A stretch of DNA of 64,000 bases from Caenorhabditis elegans (taxonomy: Eukaryota > Nematoda > Chromadorea > Rhabditida > Rhabditidae): positions 17,360,001 through 17,424,000 of the forward strand of contig NC_003282.8 of assembly GCF_000002985.6 (NCBI RefSeq), in the 5' to 3' direction. The notes beneath the pieces are model-generated. The model had not been told where the DNA came from and did no database searches. It was given only the letters and a program-made list of their open reading frames with translations. The position numbers were made by a program, and so were the translations under genes. Positions 1 to 11,882 of the stretch are shown here, piece after piece (the first letter of the stretch is position 1; every line of letters begins with the position of its first letter).

Positions 1-16
1 AACCATTAATATTCAG

Positions 17-635
17 AAAACGATCAAGACTACAACAGCTTCCGAAGCTATTACTTTTACCACTCAATTCGATGCTTCAAAATGTCCTGTTACATGTCCG
101 ACAAACTGGGTGTACTACAGTAATTTATGTTACGCGGCAAGCAAGCTTTCTAATGAATAGTCGTTAAAAAATATTATTTCAGAAAATACAAGGCCCTGGA
201 AGACTGAGCGATTTCGCTGTAGAATGTGAAAGTTTTGGCGGGAAACTAGCCAGAATACAGGATGTCCAAACAAACGAAATGTTAACAAGTAAGTTTTTGA
301 AAGAAAACCAAATTCTCCAAATAATTATTATTCGCTTTGTAGGATTCTTCAGCACTAACAACAACGATGACGGAGAAGCTTGGGTAGTTTCCTCTGGGTA
401 CAGTAATGTTGCAAATGGGTATGATTATGAATCAGACTCGTGTTTAGCCGTAAGTTGTGTTTAATATGATGAAGTTTAAAACAAATTTTATAATTGACCA
501 TCTGACTAGAAAAATTTTCAGTTGACTTTGTCACCAGAAATTGACGGAGTAGTTGCTGACAGAGGAACCTGGAGGCCATATTTGTGTGATGTAGCCAAGG
601 ACTTTGCCATCTGCCAGAAATCAGCCGTAACATAA
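17..635 (+). CDS. C-type lectin domain protein, 3' part of gene (partial)
   Basis: This is the end of a clec-type gene that starts outside the window. I read four exons: 17-136, 183-288, 343-449 and 522-635 (TAA). The product has a Thr-rich lead-in, then a lectin domain with a CPVTCPTNWVYY start, a GGKLARIQ stretch and a SDSCLA stretch. It ends with GTWRPYLCDVAKDFAICQK, whose last Cys closes the domain in this family. The first intron seems to use a GC donor (GCG|GCAAGC, 137-138), because a stop lies before the next GT and the paralogue downstream has its donor at the same place. The gene is the closest relative of the second lectin domain in the next gene, so the two are tandem duplicates. 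Such proteins are usually secreted; no ligand can be inferred. Confidence 0.8.
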
Positions 636-1442
636 TTCATTTCTTGATTTTGTACCGAACATAAACATATGAACTTTTAAATGTTTTGTCCATTTTCTTC
701 TTGCCGATTTTTAAAACAGACTTCGGAAATTGCCGGAGTTTTTTACACATATCAGCGTATCATTTTCAAAAAAAAAACATTTTCACATAAAATGTGACTG
801 CACTCTAATAATAAGACGCGCAATATTATATTTTGAAATATGTTCAGATGCAATACTATTTGAAAAATTCGGACCAAACGGACATATTTCATTACTCATA
901 CACAAAAAGTGCCAAAATTGTATCCATCTCTTACAAAATTTGAGTTACTTTTTAAAGTCTGTAATAGGTTTCCTTACTTACACTGACATTTTTGGAATAC
1001 CAAATATGAATGAAGGGACGCAAAACTATTAGGGTTCAAAACTAGCATAGGGTTCGATATTATTTTTTGGGAGTTTTTGTGGTTGCAATATTATTCATTC
1101 AAATTATTCATTCAAAAATCGAAAGTTATTCATTCAAAAATAATTTCAAAAATAATTCAAATTATTCATTCAAAAATAATTATTCATTCAAAAATCACTC
1201 TCAAACATGATACTTAACACATTATTTTCAAGAAGGAAGTACACAATTTGATCTCCAAATACATACATTTTGATTATTTTCATTCAACCTATATTCAAAC
1301 TTCCTGTTTGCATTGGGGATTATCACAAAGGATCATTCATGAATGTTCAAATTATTTGCAATATTAGAGGAGGTCTGTTTAATGTCTATTTAAGTGGTCA
1401 TGGTTCACGGTTTTATGATAGGTTCACGTTCAAAAACCTAAA
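636..1442. other. Intergenic, with ATTCATTCAAA repeats
   Basis: No gene is supported here. At about 1090-1200 there is a degenerate array of ATTATTCATTCAAAAAT-like units, an AT-rich simple repeat. The rest is presumably 3' and 5' flanking sequence of the two lectin genes. Confidence 0.6.
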
Positions 1443-4400
1443 ATGTCAGTTTTTGCCTTCTCTTTCTGTGCGGTCGTCATCATGCCAAATCTCCTTGCTA
1501 TGTCTGATGGTAAATACAATATATTTTTACTAGACTTATATTCAAGAGAGATTTTCAGAGGAAACGCGGGGACGACAAGCAATGGTAGCTAATTTTGTCA
1601 AAGATAACCAAAAAACAATCAGGAATGGAAAAGGAGATAGTAGGTTTTAGAATTGCATTTGTGTAATCATTTTACAGAGCATTAGCCGTTTTTTACTACT
1701 AGATTAGTTGGGATGCATAGCAAGTTTAATAGTTTAAAAATTAAGCTAGAACCATATGGGGTTACAGTACACCAATGGGTTTGTAAATTTAATGACGATA
1801 AAGCTCGGTCTGAAAATGTAGATTAACCCGGCATAAAAATTGATATAGGTTTCCTCGTAAGCAATTAATGCTCCACAATCAATCAAATCACCGTATTTCA
1901 TGTTCAAACTCCAGGTCCTTCAAACTTGAAAATTCTACATAGAAATTTTGGTGTTATGTGTCCTTGTGGAGTTTTTTGAATAAAAAATAATATAACCTGC
2001 AAAAGTAGCCGAATCAGAAGAAAAAAAGATAATCAATTTTATTTTTTATCGAAGTTGATTGAGCTTGTCATTTTTTTTCAGAATGGATGTCGAACTTTCT
2101 CAAAACTCAAAACCTAACATTTCATCGTTCGCTTTCTTCTCCGTCCGCTATGTCAGATTCATCATCACAAAATCTTGTTGTTTTGGCTGATGTTGGTACT
2201 GCTGCATGTGCTTCTGGTTGGACCAGATATGACCTTACTGGGATGTGTTACCAGCAGTCGAAAAAAACAATGAACTGGTACCAAGGAGAGGATTATTGTT
2301 GGAATTTGAGACCAGGTGCCCATTCAGCTTCAGTGCATAGTCAGGAGGAAGCTAAATGGTTAAATTGTATGTCTTTAACCTTTGTATGCCACACACACAT
2401 CAATCACAGATTTCCAAAAGATTATGTATTCACTGGAAAATATGTATTTCGCTGATCACAAATTTAAAGAGCATAATTCACTTTTTTCAACATCAGTTTC
2501 AATCAACGAACGAATAATGTAGTGGGCTGCATATTTTTGAACATATTATTTGTCATCCTATCACATTCCGTTTCTAATTTTTTTAATTTATCAATGCACC
2601 AATTTAAAAATAAATACATTTTCAGCATTATATCGAGACAAGAAAAATGGTGGACAAATGGATTCATGGATTGGACTAAGAAGAGATGTTAGTTCCATTT
2701 AATTTTTTAATGGCAACAAAAAAATTTAAGTGCGATAATGTCACCTACATCTGGACAGATGGATCTCCAACTGATTGCCTTTGGTGGCAACCAGACTATC
2801 CAAAATCTGAGTTTGCAGAATTCAGCTGTGTCACTGTAAATAATTTAAACATTGATGAGATGAACATTAAAAGGTTTCAGATTTGGGAAACTGATTGGCT
2901 ATACGACAATCCAGCATACATCCCTGGTCAGTATGATGATATGAAAGAGTGTAGTGATGATGGATCAAATGTAATTTGCAAATATGACCCGAACACTTGT
3001 AAATGTTCAGCAGCGTTTTATGTCAGTAAAGGTCTTACTTTCAGTGAATATTGGTGCAAAATATGAGTGGAAAAAATGTGGGTTAGTGCCCGAAACTACA
3101 AAACCTACAACAACGACACCTACCACGACAACCACTACTACTATTCCTTCAACAACATCATCAACCACATCAACGAGTACCACCACTAGTGTAGTTACAA
3201 CAACTACTGTCACATCAACCACTGAACCTACAACTTCTACTTCAGTATCTATTAAAATTCAGAAATAACTTAATGCTCGATTACTTTTCAGACTCCTACA
3301 ACAACGACTACTATGCAAACAACAGTAAGTTTTTTAAACGAATTTTTGAAAGGAAGGTCCCAATAAATTTTCAAACATTTTTTTGTCGGTTCAAAGCCGA
3401 TAGGTGACAGAATATGACCGAAATTGATCACCACCTGCCGACTTTAAATTATCTTAAACTGCGAAATATTGAGATAATTTACCGAAATATGCAAGAAAGG
3501 TTGATAAGCAGATATAATGTTATTTCCAGCAGCTGTGACACGGATAAAAAAATTTAAGATTTAAGATAACATTAGCATAATTTTTTCAAAATTTTGAAGG
3601 TATAAAAATATTGATAAATTTTTTGAGGACGTTCACTACAAAATTTTACAAAACATTTTGAGTGCATAAGTTAAAAATCTTTCAGACCGTTAGTTCTCCT
3701 TTATTTCGACAAAATGAAATAGTCATGTATGTCTCAAATAAAATTTAAAATAACCAAACGAAACTTGTTTGTTGGTCACTGTTTTCAAAAAAAAACTTGA
3801 ATGCAATGATTTTTTGAGAATTTTCTTACATGAGTCTGAGAAAAGCAGAGAGGAAATTAGCTTGCAAGTACTTCATACTTCAATTTCTAGACACCTTCTA
3901 CTACTTCCACTCCGACAACAACGTCAACAACCACTACTACATCCGCTAGCGTAAGTTTTGGCTAGACAAATTCCAATTTTTTTTTGTTTTACTTTTTTGT
4001 TGCAAATCTATCAAAAAATATCTGCTTCAGACAACCACTATTTCAACAACAAAACCTCCCACAACACAAATTGATATCGAAAAATGCACAAGTAACTGCC
4101 CCGTTGGCTGGATTTATTTTGGCGGTCTTTGCTACTCGGTGAAAAAAAAGTTTAATTTTAAATATTAATTTCTTTTAGAAAATCCAAGGTCCCGGAAGAT
4201 TTGTTGATTTTAATTCTGAGTGTACCAGACTGGGCGGAAAACTTGGTGAAGTTTCTGGAGCAGATGGAAATGAAGCTTTAAGACGTATGATTATAATTAG
4301 CTCAGTATTGTGAAAGTTAACATATTTCCAGTAGCTCTCACCAGTAACAATGGCAATAAAATACTTGACGAAGCGTGGATACAGCACATAGGAAGCTACA

Positions 4401-4583
4401 ATAACGTCGCATCAGGTTATGTAGGAACCGCAGGCTCTTGTTATACGGTATTGAAAAATTCACAAACTAACTAAAATTATTTTTTCACTGCAGATGATTT
4501 TATCCAAAAATAATGGCGGCTCATTTGCAAAAAGTGGGACGTGGAGACCATATGACTGCACCACGACGGTCAAGGAGTTTTGA
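1443..4583 (+). CDS. C-type lectin protein with two lectin domains and Thr-rich linker, ending early
   Basis: Exon 1 (1443-1509) encodes a signal-like start, MSVFAFSFCAVVIMPNLLA. It joins in frame to 1559-1639 and then to an exon from 2082. The first lectin domain (GWTRYDLTGMCYQQS, SWIGLRRD, IWTDGSPTDCLWW) spans about 2200-3000. A Thr/Ser/Pro-rich linker is spread over several exons, about 3090-4050. The second domain (CTSNCPVGWIYFGGLCYS, GGKLGEV, GSYNNVASGY, GTWRPYDC) runs to 4583. It matches the lectin gene at 17-635. The frame stops at TGA (4581-4583) exactly where the paralogue has an Ala codon; beyond it the frame continues ICQK and ends at 4629-4631. So the product lacks the domain's closing Cys, or the gene is decaying. 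The remaining exons have normal splice sites, so it may still be expressed. A secreted protein is likely and its ligand is unknown. Confidence 0.72.
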
Positions 4584-4879
4584 ATCTGCCAAAAAGCATC
4601 ATTTTCTAATGTTTTCCATTCATTCCACTAATCAAGCAGGTACCATATTACTACAAACTTGAACAATTCAATATATTAAAAATTGAAAATACTGAGTCCA
4701 ATTAAGAAATAATAACAAAAATTCCACAATCTCAAATTTCTCAAAGACGAAATAACTTTAAAAAATTAAGACGGAAATTTTTAAGTTTCTTTTAGTATAA
4801 TACATTTGGAATAATCACTTTATTATCACATTTCAAGTAAACCCGTTATCATCGTTTTTTGTCTTTGAATATGTTAATG

Positions 4880-6457
4880 TTATCCTTCCAGCATATGCTC
4901 AAACCATCCTAATCCGAAAATGAGCGCAAAGCCCAATGTGAAACCAGAGAGCTGTAATATACTTGTCACCATCCAGTGATCCGCCATAAGAGAATCATGT
5001 TTCAGATGTGAAAGCTATAATATAAATTATTAAATACAATCAATGTGTTTAAACTTGCCATATCCACCCAGGCAACATACAAAAACATTCCAGCTGTGAT
5101 CGCCAGAAGGATGGTCTCAATTTCTTCATCTCTTCCCAGAACGATTGCAATGAACAAGCCGGCGTATGCAGTCAGGGCAGATAATAAATTTAGAATAAGA
5201 GCTGTACACATTGAAAGCCCAGAATCTATGAGCACCGCCAGATCTCCAATTTCATGAGGAAGTTCGTGACAAATTACTGCGATGGTTGTTATGAATCCGA
5301 GTTTCACGGAAATCATGAATGAAGCTCCCATTGCAAGACCATCGACCAAATTGTGTACACCATCACCGAATAAAATTATCAATGCTCGGGGCTGGAATTG
5401 TCGTTGTAGTACCGTCCAACTATTTCAAATAAAACTCACTTTCAGTCCGCAAATCTCTGTACCATCATCATCACCATCCTCTCTTAAACTGATCAGCTCG
5501 TGTCCTCCTTGCTCTCTGCGCTTCTCCAACTCAACACTATTTCTTCTTTCTTTTTTCGATGAATCATTATTATTATCTTCTTCGCTACCAGTTATACTAT
5601 GATTTGAAGCTGAAGATTTGATGTCAGAGTGTGTGGAAACTGAAGATGTAATAACTGGCGACTTTGTAGAAGGGGAACAGTAGTGCTACAAAGGTAAAGT
5701 TGTGGCAAAAGGTTTTGGGATGAAACTCACGAGATGGGTCTTTCTGTAGAACATGAAAAACTCTACAAAGTAGAGAATGTAGATGGAGAGAACAATAACA
5801 GAAAGACGAAGAAGATTTTTACGAGCAGGTGTGACGGTATACCACTGAAATATGTTTATTCCAAATTAATTTCAGTTAAAATGTTTTCGTTCAGAAAAAT
5901 TTCAAATTTTTTTCGAAAATTCTAGAAATGCAAAGATACTATTTTAAATGATATCTCACCATAATGCGGTCACTATCATCATGGTGATGACTATGCCCGT
6001 GTCCTGATGTTCCATTTTCCAAATCTGTATGCTCATGATGATGTTCATGGCTATGTCCGTGATTGTGCCCATGATCATGGACGCCGACAACCTAAAATCA
6101 AAACTTTTTCACTTAATTTATATTTTGGAAACTTTAATCCTTTAAATGCAAGAAAACTTTAGCGTGCGAAAAAGTCAGGGCATTATTTTTGAATCATTAG
6201 TAATTTCACCTGCGGAATTATATGTAGAATTGCATCCGAACTCAGTGTAGACACGGCCATTGCCAAAAAAAAATGTAGCCATCTTAAAATTTGGCAATAA
6301 ATACAGTTTCAACTCCAACCCAAGCTCACCGATGTTTTGCATCTTTTGTCATTAGTGGGCCAATGCATGCACCACCCAAGGATAATAATGAGACAACCGT
6401 GACTGAGATAACACCATAGAGTACTGTATCGAACATAACAGGACCTTCGGACATCAT
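4880..6457 (-). CDS. ZIP-family (SLC39, LIV-1 type) zinc transporter
   Basis: A predicted 386-residue multipass transporter that should import zinc or related divalent metals into the cytosol. Eight exons read in frame on the minus strand: 6457-6330, 6282-6210, 6091-5960, 5844-5731, 5685-5440, 5391-5059, 5014-4880. The start has an SLLSLGGACIGPLM membrane segment. It is followed by HFFLAMAVSTLSSDAILH and a His-rich loop full of HGHNHGH/HEHHHEH. A long acidic/Ser-rich cytosolic loop follows, then the metal-site helices GDGVHNLVDGLAMG (TM4) and CHELPHEIGDLAVL (TM5). HELPHE is the LIV-1 subfamily hallmark. The last intron has a GC donor (ATG|GCAAGT), supported by family continuity LYVAWVDM-LSHL. 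No signal peptide is seen; a 5' exon near 7346 ending in a good GTGAGT donor could be untranslated leader. From memory this may be zipt-17 (C30H6.2); I am not sure of the name. Confidence 0.85.
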
Positions 6458-8667
6458 TTTATGTAGAGTATTATTTTGAAACTGTAATTTAATAAAAACT
6501 TAGGAAAGAGCGATGGAAAACAGGTATTTTAAAAACCAGAATAAAGTTCTCGATCTGTACTTTTTACGTTAAAGAAATTGAAATTTCAGTGTAAAAATGT
6601 GTTCAACTTGCCAATATAAGAAACGGAAGTCAAATAAAAGTGGACAGTCCACTAAAAGCAGCAGATAGTGAAAGAAAAATATGGAAAGATTGAGAGTGTG
6701 GGTAAATGGAAGAGAGTTTAGAGGTACAAATAAGATATCAAATATCAGTGGATTGGGGTGGGAGGAATAGGAAATGGGCAACGGGCGCCCGCACTTTATC
6801 CGGTTTTCAAGAGGAACTTGGCAAGAATTATGCGAAAACGACGGTATGGCTCTGTTCCGGATAGTTCTAGATTCGAAACGAAATTATTTTTAAAAAAACG
6901 GTACACTTACCATTCAACTAATTATGTAAAGTTTGCTTTGTAGACTAGGTCATTACAGAAAGTTGAACTTTGGTTCGTCCAACTATCCGTTAAAAAAAAG
7001 TAGTATGTCGTAAAATTGTTGCACTTTTGCAAGAAAGGTGCACTGCTAGAAAAACTATGTTTATTTTTGTAAAAGTGGTATTAATGCGTTTACGGGAAAT
7101 GTTTTTGTTGGTGAAAAAACGTTGAGTAAACACATAGAAACGCTCTGTTAGCAGAGGAAGGGCAAGTGTTCTTATGCTTTAAAAAAAGGCGTCCCGAAAA
7201 CACCTAATTAGAAATGTTGTAAACAGATTATCCGTTCTGTATTTTGTTTTTGTTAATTAATTCAGCAAGTTCTAAATCAAAAAAGCGGTATAATATTAAA
7301 TGGTCTCGTTTAAAGACATTCTTTTTCAATCAAAGTGTTACTCACCTTCTGTTAGCTAGGAACTGTACAAAAATCAAGAAAAGAAGCGTCGAACCGAGAA
7401 ATGAAATATAGAAATGATATAATAGAAAACAAAAAATAGGAATTAGTCACGTGTGTTTAATTCAACAAGTTCTATTTGCCGATTGCTAGAATTTTTACAC
7501 TATTTATCTATTAAAATCAGTTGAATACAACGTGACTTGCTTATGGATTATCTCGGAATTTTTTTCGAGGCTCCTGTCAATTGTCAATGTTCAAGATCAT
7601 TCATTGCCGCTAGATGTTGTAAACGCAAATTGCTATTTACATTTATACTATTAAAATCAGGCATTCCACTCGCGCGATGCGTGACGGGAGAGAGCTTTGT
7701 CGACAAAAAAACCTTTGAAATTTGACTTTAAAAATCCCAGGTCATGACGATCGTTCAAGTTTTTATTATATTTTGTATTGTATTTTTAATAAATACTTTA
7801 GACAATTCCTTTCTCTCAGTTTTCTTAAACTGTCTGATAAAAAAAATCAATAATGTTTTAACATAGGAAATTTGAATGAATATTCTGCTGACCTAAAATG
7901 GCCATGTCGTGGAATATAATTCATTTCCACTTTCAGAAACTTGTCAATTTTTCAAAAATGCTGAGTGTTAACGGATTTTCCCGTTTTTTCCCTTGCAATG
8001 AATGAATGTTTGAGCTCAAATACTACATTTAAAAACAATTTCCCCCCTTTTATCTATATTTATTTATTGGTAGAATTTGTCAACTAGAGTACAAAAAAAA
8101 GACGACCTCTTCTTAAAAATAACTTATGACTACTCTGTAACATTTTTCAATGCAGTAGTTTTCATGGCTTCCGTGAATGAATATTCATTTTCAGATATTC
8201 GATATTTCACAGCTGACCATTTCTATTGTCTATTTTTGGAATTTTGACAGTTGTTGCAATTGTTTACAGCAAATATGAGAACGCTTCATTTTTTTTCAGT
8301 TCTCTAAAATTTTAAAACTTCCGTTACAAACCATATATGACGTTCCATATGACGTTATCTCAGCAGCAGTCTCATCCATCTTTCCAAAAACCAACCTCAT
8401 CATTTCTCAAAGTAACCGATACTTTTCACATCGCCCAACAATCCTCAAACGCCTCCACTTCCCCTAATTATTTCGTCACCATTTTGATGAGAGCTCTCAA
8501 AAACGGGCGGTCTGTTTGGAAATGTGATAGGTAGGCGTGGCTTCTCGCGCGCCCTGTGATATATCTTTTAGGGTCCGCAACGATGAGATTCATTCTCACT
8601 TTCAAGCGCACGCCTTCTATTGGTGGTTGTGTGCTTACCAAATTATTTTCTGCCCACTACAGCGAAA
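6458..8667. other. Intergenic region between divergent genes
   Basis: I see no convincing protein gene in these 2.2 kb. A minus-strand GTGAGT donor near 7345 could end a 5' untranslated exon of the ZIP gene, but the frame just before it holds a stop, so it would not be coding. The stretch from about 8530 is likely promoter sequence for the neuropeptide-like gene that starts at 8668. Confidence 0.5.
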
Positions 8668-10443
8668 ATGATGAACTACTCAGTTGTTCTGCTACTTTTT
8701 GGTGAGTAACTAAAATGTTCTTTTGGTATTATAGAGATCTATTCATATATTCAATTGTTTAAATTTCCTCGAACTCAATACCATAAATTAAATTTTTGAA
8801 AAAATGGATTACAGTCCAATTTGTTGTTTAAATTTTGCTTCGTTTGAGTTCATTGACATTTTCCCAGACTTCACATTGATTCTAAGTTGAAACCTTGCAT
8901 TTAAGTCAGACTTAGATAAGGAACTGGATTGAATTACCATCGCTTGATCTTTTGCTTTTTGAAAGATTACTAGTAAATACCAGATGACCGCATATCCGGT
9001 TTTAAACTTTTGTTTTGCTTCGCACTCTATTTATACTTCGATACTGAATATTTTGATGACGTTAAATGTTAAGAAGCATAATTGGGTTAGATTTGTTTTC
9101 ATTGGATTCATTGGATTCTAAAAATAAAGAACATGTATTCCCGTAACTTCTTAATATGATCAGATTGAAAAATAGGTATATGTATCAATGTTTGCCACGT
9201 GTAAATTATCTTGGCTGATATATGTTTAAAAGAAAAAAACACGAGGGGACTGCGAGAGAACCTCAAAATGAAAAATTGATAAACTTGAAATATATGAATC
9301 ATTCCCATATCTTCATTATTTCCCCAACATACAATTTTCAGCCCTATGCTCAATTGTTGCCGCCTCACCCATGTGGTTCGACGAAGAGGAGCCGATGAAT
9401 TTAAGAGCGTTCCGTGTAATGCCTAATCAATGTGAGATTTCTCAAAATAAAAATTTTTGGCGAATTTATGATGATTTGGAAAACTAAAAACTGGCGAATT
9501 TATGATGATTTGGTAAACTAAAAAATATTTTGTAGCTCGGGTAGACTTGAGGTTAAAGATCTTGAGCTTGTTTAGGTATAACAACCTGAATTTATTATGC
9601 AGTTTGAAAAATCAATTTTAAAATTTGTCCTAAAAGAGAAAGACAAATATACATATTTTCATATTCACTTGAAGTATTTTACCAAATGTTGTTGAATTTG
9701 TTTAGACACTCAAAAACATGCATACTTCCTCATTCAGCTCAAATGTTCCAAAAACATCGAAAAACACCATCAAAAATAAATTATTTATTTTGCTTGAATC
9801 ATTGCGAATCTTTTTTTTTGACATTCTTGAACAATTCACTTTTTGGTATTTTTACTTTCAACAATAATTAACTTTTAGTGGACTCAATCGATGCATCCAG
9901 GAGACTTCTGAAACGTGCAAGTATGTTTAACAAGAGAAGAGGACGAGAACTTTTCGGTAAGAAATAGTGTACTTTCATTTATAAAACTAAAAAAATACTG
10001 CATGTTACATAAATATGTGAAACTGATTGTTGCAGCTTTCACATCTTGTTAAATACAAAAATTTTAATCACTGCCATCCATTCACTTTTCTTTCTAAAAA
10101 ATTTCCGAATCAATTTATAATATGACTTGGAGTTCATAAAATCTCCCTTTCCAAGAAAGGCGCGAAAATGTTCTCCTAGTTGGAAATTCGAGCTAGATCA
10201 GATTTCACTGGCAGTTTTCAATAGAATAGGCTGGAAAAGGTCGCGGAGATCATGATTACACTTTTACACAATTTACGGAATAGATACACTTTTGAGAGAA
10301 ATACTTTCTGTCTGAATATGGAATTATAGGAAGATCAATATTAATTTTTTTCAGGAAAACGATCTCTCCCAATTGAGTATCCAGATGAAACTGTGATGTA
10401 CGAGAGCAGATTCCGACGACGTGCCAATGAACTTTTCGGTTAA
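8668..10443 (+). CDS. Candidate neuropeptide-like precursor (two ELF-amide type peptides)
   Basis: Four exons (8668-8701, 9342-9431, 9879-9956, 10355-10443) give a protein of about 96 residues. It starts with a clear signal peptide, MMNYSVVLLLFALCSIVAA. After an acidic stretch come dibasic sites and two short repeats, each ending ELFG. The first is RRGRELFG-KR, where Gly plus KR is a standard processing and amidation signal. The second is RRRANELFG, right at the stop codon, where C-terminal Gly would also be an amide donor. The expected products are GRELF-amide and ANELF-amide, plus an acidic spacer that starts SLPIEYPDE. Exons 3 and 4 each end with a matching ELFG, as if duplicated. I do not recognise a named nlp gene with this sequence. 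A secreted precursor is well supported; the mature peptides are inference. Confidence 0.72.
9459..9526. repeat. Two tandem 34-bp repeat units
   Basis: The unit TGGCGAATTTATGATGATTT and about 14 more bases occurs twice in a row with one or two changes. It lies in the second intron of the neuropeptide-like gene. Confidence 0.8.
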
Positions 10444-11882
10444 AATTATTTCTTGAAATTTGCTCTCTCCCTTTTTGTGTGTGTGTATTTATTTTTAATA
10501 TCATTTTTTCTATATATTTTTAACATTGCGATGCGGCGAAACGAACCAAATATTTCAATTAATTATTTTATACTTTTTGGTAATAACTTCTCGACTTGAA
10601 ATAAATGGGCTTGTGAATAATTTTCTTAATCACGAATTAAAAGTAAAAAAATGTTTTGACTTGATTAATAGTAAAACCGACTGCTACAATGGTTGTTTTA
10701 GCAAGCTGGCCTATATTTCAAAGCAGTTCATGAACTTTTTTTCATAATCCTTCGAGACCTCACATTGAAATTTTATATTATTATAAAACCATCTAAATTT
10801 TTAAAATTTTTTTTAGAAATAGGTTCTAGATCCCAGATTTTCTTTAGCAACTCTTTTATTTTAATTTAAACTATGTAATTAAGCCTCCGTTACGTCTGAA
10901 TGTATTTATTTCACTGAAAAAGTGAAAACCATGGTGTGGCTACGTAGTCCACTGATCGTATCTATCCAAATGTGTGTATCTATCTTTAAATGAGTGTTCT
11001 GCAACCGAAAGAAAAAAGAAGGGCGCGATGGGGATATAGATCATTAAGCTGTAATATATTTTGTATGTCTGTATGCTTGTTTACACCGGACTTTTGAAGC
11101 AACGGATGTTTTGTAATGCCCGCCAGATTTGAATTTTGTTGAAAACAATTACATTTGGATAGCTGACAAAATAGCTTTTGTTAAACGGCTTAAAAGCTTT
11201 CTGGTTTTGATAAGCATATGGTTTTGAAGCGAGTCAATAAGCAAGAGGTTATTTAAACGGCTGCAAAGTTTACCCCAGTGTGGCATCCAGGCATGCAAGT
11301 GTATCATAAACTGAAAAAAGTTACAATTTACTTCACGTACAGTAAAAATCACCATGAATTCTATGAAAACGTCAAAAATTCAACGGCTCAAACTGACCCA
11401 CCTCGATTCTACGCTCATCTCAACTTGAGATGCTCAAGTAAAAAGTTGAACACAATACTGTTTCTAGATCAAAAAACGAGGGAGTAAAGGCACTTGCCTC
11501 GATTTATGGAATATCTGAAAATAACTCATTCGCACAACCTTCCACTCTTTTAGTTTTTCAATAGATTTACAAAAAAGCAGAACAAAATTCGCTTTCAATT
11601 AAAAAAAGGTTGAAAACGAAAGTGAAAAGGGAAGTGGAGAAACTGAACATTACGCAATGAATATTTCATGAAGCATGGGTAGCCCAAAATACCGTATTAA
11701 TCCCAGAGAATCAGAGAATCCGACACAGAACTAGCCCTCCGGTCATCAGATGGAAGGGGCGGGAGAAGATGAGAGGACAGCAGTCAAAAAACGAGAGGAC
11801 AAGAAAGACGAAAAAGCTGTTGGCAGCTGAAGGGATGAGAAGTAGGAGAAGTAAGAAGCTGGTGGAGGAGAAGAAGAACAAG
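10444..11882. other. Intergenic region
   Basis: No gene is supported. The purine-rich stretch from about 11740 to 11880 continues the open frame upstream of the next gene's likely start, and is either 5' leader or an N-terminal extension. Confidence 0.5.

Noticed and set aside
1558-1584. Reading the second lectin exon as only 26 bases with donor ATG|GTAGCT
   Set aside because: That join puts a stop shortly into the next exon; the longer exon 1559-1639 keeps the frame open throughout.
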